From Phoronis australis (taxonomy: Eukaryota > Phoronida > Phoronidae): a stretch of DNA of 64,000 nt. Under the pieces are notes generated by a model. That model had not been told where the DNA came from. It saw only the letters and a list, made by a program, of their open reading frames with translations, and did no database searches. Location: assembly GCA_002633005.1 (NCBI GenBank), contig NMRA01000267.1, forward strand, positions 471,939 to 535,938, given 5' to 3'. The position numbers and the translations under genes were made by a program. Every line of letters starts with the position of its first letter. Position 1 is the stretch's first letter. Positions 56,370 through 64,000 of this stretch are shown in pieces.

Positions 56370-57897
56370 GTCCTAACGTCGCGTGAATTATGTTTTTTTT
56401 TCATGGGACGAGGGCAGCAGTTTACACCGACGATTGCGTCAACTTTTGTAGTCCGGATTCGGTCCGCTTTCTTCAGCTTAGCGCCCCCGAAGTCACATGC
56501 TGGGTTCGGACATGTATCCGATCAAAAGAATCTAATCACTAGTTATATGTAAGTACATGCATTTCAACTTCACTGCAGCATAGTTGTTCTTTGAAATATT
56601 CAACTTACTAACACGTCGTAGAAGCTATGGGCAGCAAATGGCAAATATTGTTTAAAAATACAAAAATATATTTAAATTTGTAAATTCAGTACTGTTTAAT
56701 CAATTAAGAGACAGTCCATATAAAAACCAGTAGATTTTCAAAAATCAGTCTATACGTCAAAATTTAAAACAACTTCATTTTTCGTTCATGGGTAGGTATC
56801 CTAACATAAACCCAAATGCCAAATTTTGTGCACTCAATGACCCCTAATTTCGCCGCTGGAGCATGATAACACAAATTGGCACAATTGGGCATATTAGCCG
56901 TCTCAAAAATCGCGTGTTCTCAGCAACAAAAATGAGTAACATACACAATAGATCAAAAGCTATATTTTGGTGACTGAAATAACCAACGTATACTGTACAT
57001 AATTCTGTGCCATTTATTCAAATCTGACAGTTTTGTGCTAGACAGGGGAGATAATCCACAGACCACTTTTTGGGGCTAATTTTAGTGGCCATTTTTGTGA
57101 CCTTCTTACTGCCATAAAACACCTTGTAGCCTTATGTTACGTTTTGAACATACAGTTAAAGAGTTAGTCTTGATGACTGAGCAATAAAAAATCTTGCCTC
57201 AACTTTGCACCTTAGTGAAAATTGTCTCGCAAAACTGTCTATTTTCATAGTTTGGAAATGACGAGAAGAGTTTACAGACCCTTTGAACAAACTTTTAGGC
57301 AAGATGTCTGCTTTAAATAGTTATAGAAACCAAGTCTAAACTCTTTCAAATGAAAGCAAGATGTTTTCCGGGTTTATTACGCGGCTAGTATCAAACCTGA
57401 ACCCGATGACCTTTGCCCACTGAGGGAGTCAGTTGAGGTTAAACTTGAGGATATAAAAAATGTACGTGTAACCCTCTTGTATTCTTTCATTTCTTTTACA
57501 TTATCATGTTCATTTATACACTCTGAAGAAATTTTAAATGGAAATAAATGCCTAAGATTAAACGAGTATGAATTGATATTTGTAATTACTGGTTGAGAGA
57601 AGCAAATGCATTTTAAAAAGACAAAATGGCGGACAATATCGATGTGCCTTCATGTTCCTTTAGAGTTTATTCTGCAAAAAAATCCGATCAAAAAAGCTTT
57701 GTGCTTTAGTGAGTTATGTCAAAGACACCACTGAACATTTGAGATACAGGAAACTATCTCAAAGCAAGGCATGTGCCAGAGTACGCACTCGTACTACCCA
57801 GAGTCGGTGAATTTCTGACTGAACAGGACCAGTCATGGAATAGTCAGGTAATGCTGGATGTTACCACTCTGCTCCTCTCCTCCTGAACGTAGCAGCC
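56370..57897. other. 5' flank of the multidomain gene; no gene seen
   Basis: Should contain the promoter and 5' UTR of the minus-strand gene, but no TATA or initiator could be fixed. AT-rich. Confidence 0.3.
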
Positions 57898-58765
57898 TTG
57901 TCAAATTATACCAGCATTTCTGTTTCGAGATATGACTTTAGTGAAAGTCAGAATGGAAAGGATCTCTGTGATCGCAAGATCGCTCCACTCAAACAACATG
58001 CAAAGTATATTGTAGCCGAAAGTAACATATACCATAAAGTTTCTGGATTTGAAAGAAGCATTACTTTCCAGTGGCCATGTGAAGGGATGTTATGTGTATG
58101 CATGTTCAGTCAATGCAACAAAGTCTTTTCCAAAATACTCAGTTCCTGGTATAAGAACATTCCCAAATTCCCACTATTCCACCCAAGGAATTCGCGTGTG
58201 GAAATCATTCCATGTAAGTGACGGTAAGTTCGTACAAATACTGGGGAAATGGGAAACCTATTTCTCTAAAATACACTAATATCTCTAGACATGGCGGATT
58301 TTCAACACCAAGAGTTAAGGTTGGCACTGTATCTAGTGAAAAGCCTCAACAAAGTTCCCTTGCACCCAGCAAGGTTACTCGAAATTTTTGCTACAGACGC
58401 AGAACTAGGTCAGTATTTGGATGTGGGTAACCACACTGAACAATTACAGAGGGAAACCACGTATGACCACATCGCAGGACAGTGGTCAGAAATGCTTTCA
58501 GATGCAAGTGCCGGAGCGTCATTTGAGGGACCCTCAGAGTAGTATTTGGATGAGACGAATGCTGAAACAATAGGTTAGGCATTCAAAAAAGGTAAAGTGT
58601 CAACAAGATTTTCAGCAAAGGTAAAGAACTTTCTGACGAACATATTCGATGAAGGAGATAAGTCAGGTAAAAACGTTCACCCTCGGAAGTGCCAGAATGG
58701 AGAAAACATTACGAGAACTCACTGGTAAAGTGTTTACCTGTGATATTAAGTGAATCGCATATTGG
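57898..58765 (+). pseudogene. remnant of multicopy GKDxCDR / C2H2-type gene family
   Basis: Pieces in changing plus-strand frames line up in the order of a multicopy animal family I recognise by eye: SRYDFSESQNGKDLCDRKIA (57925), then GHVKGCYVYACSVNATKS and GIRVWKSFHVSDGK (58065-58220), LGQYLDVGNHTEQLQRETTYD (58408; only the first 20 residues belong to the match) and VSTRFSAKVKNFLTNIFDEG (58596). At least three frame changes make it a pseudogene. The family has no assigned function; its copy number suggests mobility or hitch-hiking. Confidence 0.55.
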
Positions 58766-60189
58766 TGGATTTTTTCGAGGTTGTCTGCAGCAATGTTTAT
58801 GACGATGAAAATGCCGTTATATCGTCAGATTTACTGAATGAAGTGGTAAATGAGCTCAACGTTTGGCCTAGTTTTGTAGCATACCAGTCAAAGATGTGTG
58901 ATATATGAAGTCCAGACCGTTACTTCTGTTTACTTCATGTCTGTCATGAATGAGTTATTAATAAAATTTTCTCTCGTGAATTATTTTCTATTGACTGTGA
59001 ATGTGTATCTTTTTATACCACTGATCCACACTGACAGAAATATTCAGCGTTAGGGTGCCCGGTGTGGGGGGGAACACCAAATTTCTGGCGACTGGTGGCG
59101 ACTAAAATTTGTAGAAACCAGCAGGGACATTACAATATGAACCCAAAGTTACAATGACTATTGACAAGTTGAAGGATTTTTGCACTGAACACCGTAGTGG
59201 GCCATATCCACCTTGGGTGCCTTCCTTTGCCTGTGGCACGAACAAGGCACATAGAAAACAAGGCAGGGGTGAGAACCTCTCTAAAATTTATCCAAAACCA
59301 CGTGTTCTCATTTAAAATGCAGGGAAATATCTCGCGAAGTCTTGAATTATAGCAAGGTCCTCGAGTTACTGCTCTTATTCTAGATGCGTCTTCAGTCTCT
59401 ACGTAAACAAAAGCAGCGCCATCTATCATTTAGAACCACGCATGCCAGTTGATTTATGTTACATGTTTTTTGTAATAAGCAATAATCATCAATGCCGTTT
59501 TCAAAGAATGGTAATTAATAATGCTGTCTGCCTTTTCTCCAAAATACAAGGTTTTTATGTCGTGTTTCGCATGCTAATTAGGTATATGTTCCAAGAGCCC
59601 CCTATTGGCAGCAGAGGCAACTGAGAACATGCAAAAGGACGAAGTGCAGTTCGTGTAATGCTTCGTACGCAAAAACTACATCAGAGGCAAGATTTTTTAT
59701 TTTAGATTATGAACAGGTTAGGAATGACTAAACAAATTATTACAAAGTCAATTTCAGGAAAGGTGCGTTATGGCTGCTACAGAGTGCCAAATTTGGCCGA
59801 AAATGGCTTCAGTGAAAACCTGAGAAATAGCCGTTTTTGCCTCACAAATTCAAAACGTACAAATTTAAAAATGGATTTTGAAAGTTATGTCATTAAATTA
59901 TTCAGCTACTGCGCTTTCAGTTCGTATTATTCATTTGTTTTTACCTTACCATACATGTTAGTAAAATGCATTCAAACATGCCTACTTCGACGCCCAATTT
60001 TGTTGCAAAATGGAGGTACAGGTCATAAAAAGAAAAATAATGAATGAAAATTCTTAGAAAGTGAGGTTTTTCTACATCTCAACAAACCAAACTCATGTGC
60101 TAAGTTTCAAAAAAATCGGTGATTTTGGGTATAGACTCTACCTGTTGGTTTTTATATGGAGTCACTCTTAACTCCTATTTGAAACAAAA
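58766..60189. other. no gene seen
   Basis: Unassigned, AT-rich to 60180. ORFs at 59130-59429 (-) and 59709-60047 (+) have no recognisable motif. Confidence 0.3.
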
Positions 60190-60625
60190 AATCAAAGGTA
60201 TTTTGAAAGTTCAATGCACCTGTATAAATTCAATCATGTTTCATAAATTCAGCCCTATTTTAGAAATTTAATGGTATTTTAGAAATTCTATTTTTTGCAA
60301 TAACTTTAGCTGCCGCCCTATCTTTGCTTAGTCTCATCAATCGAATACACGGTTGAATTCCCATAACAGAATTGAATTCACAAAACAGGATCGATTTGAA
60401 AATGACTGAATCTGCGAAACACTGTTGAATTAATAAAATAGGATCGAATTTATGAAATGGAATTGAATTTGTAAAACAGGATTGTATTTCTAAAAATAGG
60501 ATTAAAATATAAAACAGGATTGATTCGATGAAAGTAGCAGTGAATTTCTAAAAATAGGACTGATTTTCTAAAATGGAATCACATTTCTAAAATACCATTG
60601 GATTTCTAAAATAGGACTGAATTCA
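60190..60625. repeat. degenerate ~20-bp minisatellite
   Basis: Many diverged copies of a unit like GAATTTCTAAAATAGGATT, with GGATTG/GGACTG and TTTGTAAAACAGG variants. The array ends directly at the hAT-like terminus at 60626. Confidence 0.85.
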
Positions 60626-61522
60626 GACCCGTTATAGCCAGGGTTATACGAGGGGTGTTAGAATTTCGAAAACGCTGGACCTTTCGATGGCATTTCGCTA
60701 GAAGTAACGTCGACCATCTCCACCTTTTTAGCGCTCTTCTCAAGCTGACAATGAGCGACGCATTAAGTTTTCCGAGCTTTATTGTCAAGAAAATCAATAC
60801 TTGAACAAAACCCAAAAGACAAGGCTACAATACACTAAACTCAATGTACATGCAAGTTCCACTCTACTAAGTACCTGCACTTCGCTCATTAGGTTAATAC
60901 GCTACCAAATTTCATCTTCTTTTCTTTGCTCAAAACGCTGGACAACTCTGCCAATTACTATCTTTGATGCAATGAACAAGCAGCGCCAGGGATGACATTC
61001 TGTCACCACTCATGCTTGCTCGCATGAACGTGTTGAGTCTGCGTAATGTGCTAGTGGACCTCTCGCATTCACACGTCACTGGTAGTGCAGCCAAAATTGT
61101 CAGCAGTACATTGCCGTTCGGATACAAAGATTGGTCGCAGTCTTTAATAGTCTGGGCTCATTTTGCTGGGATTTCCACTTGTGCCTCCATCGTATCCTTT
61201 CCTGTTGAAGTAACTCGGGTGAGGACAGATCTGCTTTATTTTTGTTGATGACCTCCGGCTCAGTTTCCCCGAAATGAGACGGAATCAATGCTAGGAGTGA
61301 TGATGCCGTAACGGTTGTTCGAGAAAAACGGGCCTCAAATTCGGATGCAATGAGATGCAGAAACGGTATCACCTCTGTTCTCAAATAGTACTGTTTGACA
61401 CTGGAATTTGGTGGATTTGCATGATGTGTTTGGCGAAGCGCTTGTCGCGGCATGCTGGGTTCTACACCAACCTCCCGAGCCATGGCAACAGCTTGGTGGT
61501 TAAATGCCATCGAAGACTTCAT
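60626..61522 (-). mobile_element. hAT-like transposase remnant, C-terminal part
   Basis: On the minus strand, 61522-61100 reads VGVEPSMPRQALRQTHHANP, then YYLRTEVIPFLHLIASEFEA and VTASSLLALIPSHFG. The 61127-60930 frame reads LPVTCECERSTSTLRRLNTF and MRASMSGDRMSSLALL. The second is the hAT dimerisation motif (CERSFSTLRRLK...R..M...RL..L.L). The first resembles the preceding region of DUF4371/P52rIPK-type hAT proteins. A frame change near 61110 breaks them. The element end at 60626 reads CAGACCCGTTATAGCCAGGG, similar to the second copy at 63722. Confidence 0.85.
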
Positions 61523-62959
61523 CCACAGTTTTGAGAAGTTTGAATCTCATTCACTATTCCGTACGTTTGTGCAATATCAACTGTTGTGCTCTGCAATTTC
61601 ATTGTAATGCCTTTTAGCTGAGCCACTACGTGAATGGCCGACTTTTCGAAAATAAAGCCCAAGAAACGTAGAACGCACCATCAATTTTTGAGCTATAGGA
61701 TACTGAATTGCCAAACTTTTTAAACCAAGCGTGTTTGAATGATGGATTACAACCCACCGCATACTGTGTTGGAAAGATGTAGTCGGGAGAACGGTTTGTC
61801 GTGATTTTTGATATGGTTATATTTTTGCATGTTTGCCTAAGGCGTTGGAAACCTTTTCTATCGAGTATGTTGCTCGAACGAACTCTGCGAGGTCGTGCAC
61901 CATTGGCATTGATTTGCTGTCAACATCGGGCTTTTCTTCAATGATTGAAGATTGGTTACTGGACATAGGCGTACATGTACTTGTTCCGGCCTGTGAACAG
62001 CACCCGTGTCCACATCGGGGTTTTCTGTAAAAACACGATAGTTAAACGTCTGTTTTTCGGAGCGGGGGCTATAGTGAAGAAACGTAAGCTGAACTTAAAG
62101 AATGGAAACCCATACAAATATGTGCATCATGATGCATGTCAATCCAGCGATCCACAAGTACAGTGTACATTGTAAGTCCCAACAGAATGCGCAATAGCTT
62201 TCGATATGGAATTCAAAAAGCCTGCTATACATTCTCACTAGCAACAACCTTATTAAAAGTCTGAAAAAACAAAGGATTGTGTAGCATTCTCAACTCACAA
62301 GCACCACTCATGATACATGTAACTGAACTTCATTCTGCTACCGAGAATTCTAATCGATTAGTTCACAGCAAAAAAGTCCCAGCATAGGAAAATCCCAAAT
62401 TTGTCAGTTTTCTCTCCAAAATTACCACTTCCCTGCAAGCGCGATAACAAATCTGACTACAAACCCAGAATGCTCGTTCTCTCTGAATTCTAAAAATGTG
62501 ACCATAGTACACCCCTTACGAGCTGCCCGCTTGGCAACTTTGAACTTTTTGACGGCCAACTGAAATCGCACCCGGTTTCTCAGATTACAGGCGGTGAAAG
62601 CAAACTGCAGCCGCCATTTTGCATCAATTAATTAGGTCACGATTAAAAAACTTGGCTTTTCTCATTCAAAAGCACAAGCACATCAGTTTCCTTGAAATCA
62701 TTTTCAACGCAGTCCTCAAAACAACCGCCAATCCTGTCGGCGTTGAATAAAACTCGTTGTCTTCAGAGGCTCCTTGAAATTGTCACTTTTTTCCTGGGAG
62801 TAATTATAGACCGGGATCCCAGAGCTTTTTTGGGCATGAAAAGGTAACCAATTTTCTTTGGTGCCACAGTGCTCTGTAGGTATCCTGAAGCTTGGAAATG
62901 GCCGTCTGGCAGGTTCGCTCTGGTGGGTGTGGTCAGGGGAGCTAAGAGAATTACACTCA
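61523..62959. other. no gene seen
   Basis: Probably includes further hAT remnant sequence at its left end. No motif recognised. Confidence 0.3.
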
Positions 62960-63600
62960 AAAATTAAGCTAGATCAACTTTTCTGGTAACCACTTAAAAC
63001 TGCCTTCGATACCTGCTACGTCATCCATTGTATCAAAATTGGTCAATGCCAGACAATTTCAGTGGAGGGGAGTACCCGCCAGACGAACATATACGGGGTA
63101 CAAAAATTGAGCTAGATCAATCCAAGAGGTAACAGCTTGAAACCAGTCGCAAAATATTCACCGTAAGCCCAGGTATCACGAATGAGCACTGCCAGACAAA
63201 TCTAGTGGTGGGTTACCCCCGCCAGACACGCCCAAATACCTGAATTGAGCTAGATCACCCATCAGGTAACTGTTTGAAACCAATTGCACGATGTTCAGCA
63301 TCACTGGACATGGCACAACAGCTACATGTAGATGCCAGACAATTTCAGTGGTGGGGTGCCCCTGCCAGACGATTATCAAAAAGGGTTAAAAATTGAGCTA
63401 GATCAACCCAAGAGGTAACTGCCTAAAACCAGTTGCAAAATATTCGCCGTAAGCCCAGGTATGAAGAATAAAACATGCCAGACAAATCTAGTGGTGGGTT
63501 ATCCCCGCCAGACACGCCCAAGTACCTGAGTTGAGCTAGATCAACCCGCCAGGTAACCGCTTGAAACCATTTGCATAATGTCGAGCAACATTCTGCATGC
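62960..63600 (+). repeat. ~140-bp satellite with alternating A/B units
   Basis: Five units anchored on AGCTAGATCA start at 62967, 63110, 63248, 63396 and 63534 (spacings 143, 138, 148 and 138). All carry GCCAGACAA and (C/T)AGTGGTGGG blocks. Units 2 and 4 share AAGAGGTAAC and AAATATTC.CCGTAAGCCC. Units 3 and 5 share CAGGTAAC.G.TTGAAACCA, so the array is a dimer of two unit types. Confidence 0.92.
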
Positions 63601-63721
63601 AATAAAAGTTACTTTAAAGACATTTTTAGCGGTGGGACAGTAGCGTGCAGAGGTTTGATCGATGTAAGGGCGACTTTTTTTAGACGCCCCTATCTCTCTA
63701 CTCAAATGCATATATCCTATT

Positions 63722-64000
63722 CAGGCCCGTAGCCAGCATGGTGGTTCGAGTTTCAAGAACGGTGGATCTTGGTATTTTGCAAACGTCGACACTGTAGAGT
63801 TTTCGGTGATGCCTTTGACGCAGCTTAATTAGGGGGAAGGGAAATCTGTATACATGACAAAGACTCATGTTCATGAGATGAGACGGAATTTGAAATACCA
63901 GATACGAGGATGCTGTGACGGTTGCTCGCAAAGAACGGGACACAAATTAGGATGTAATGTGGTCCAAAAAGAGATCATTTCCTGCCGAAGTTTCAAATCA
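63722..64000 (-). mobile_element. second hAT-like copy, runs off the window
   Basis: It starts CAGGCCCGTAGCCAGCATGG. It matches the 60626-61350 element at both its end and at ATGAGACGGAAT and GATGCTGTGACGGTTG. A minus-strand frame reads RSLRATVTASSYLVFQIPSH, parallel to RFSRTTVTASSLLALIPSHF of the first copy. The dimerisation region present in copy 1 is missing here, so this copy has an internal deletion. Confidence 0.75.

Overview
This is nuclear DNA of an animal, most likely a marine invertebrate (deuterostome or lophotrochozoan; the sequence alone does not settle the species). The reasons are intron-split genes with GT/AG borders, phase-1 extracellular domain exons, many decayed non-LTR retrotransposons and DNA transposons, microsatellites, and a 2A-bearing retrotransposon of a kind reported from sea urchins, amphioxus and molluscs. 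The window is AT-rich and mostly non-coding. No bacterial features, CRISPR arrays or convincing tRNA/rRNA genes were seen.

The main host gene lies on the minus strand at 36058-56369. Twelve exons can be joined by splice signals and matching phases. They encode about 679 residues: an N-terminal hydrophobic segment, an EGF-like domain, a thrombospondin type 1 repeat, a MAM domain split over three exons, a Pro/Thr linker, two ShKT domains, a second Thr/Pro linker, and a C-terminal F5/8C (discoidin) domain ending in a stop. This is a secreted or membrane-anchored adhesion-type protein. The gene shows wear: one cysteine is missing from the EGF domain and one from the first ShKT domain, the first F5/8C exon is out of frame, and a tandem duplication left a dead ShKT exon. 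Its introns hold two Kolobok-like THAP transposons with TTAA flanks, a short 8-bp-TSD element and large microsatellites.

The left end (395-3556, plus strand) holds the 3' exons of an unrecognised gene. From about 7.1 to 8.7 kb there is a 1.55-kb imperfect palindrome (foldback element), and a third copy of its arm lies at 45.5 kb. A CR1/L2-type retrotransposon (11.3-16.8 kb, plus) keeps an intact-looking 2A motif at the N-terminus of its endonuclease-RT ORF. A minus-strand relative (31.5-33.9 kb) has a decayed 2A. Next to it is a different LINE (26.3-31.1 kb, minus) with an L1-type ORF1, an EN-RT ORF2 and a (TC)n tail, interrupted by a 409-bp inverted-repeat element. A 96-bp in-frame repeat array sits at 24.3 kb.

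The right end (57.9-64.0 kb) holds a decayed member of a multicopy GKDxCDR/C2H2-type family, two hAT-like transposase remnants, a degenerate ~20-bp minisatellite and a ~140-bp satellite with an alternating dimer structure.

Several frame breaks fall at homopolymers, so some apparent pseudogene lesions could be consensus indels rather than mutations.
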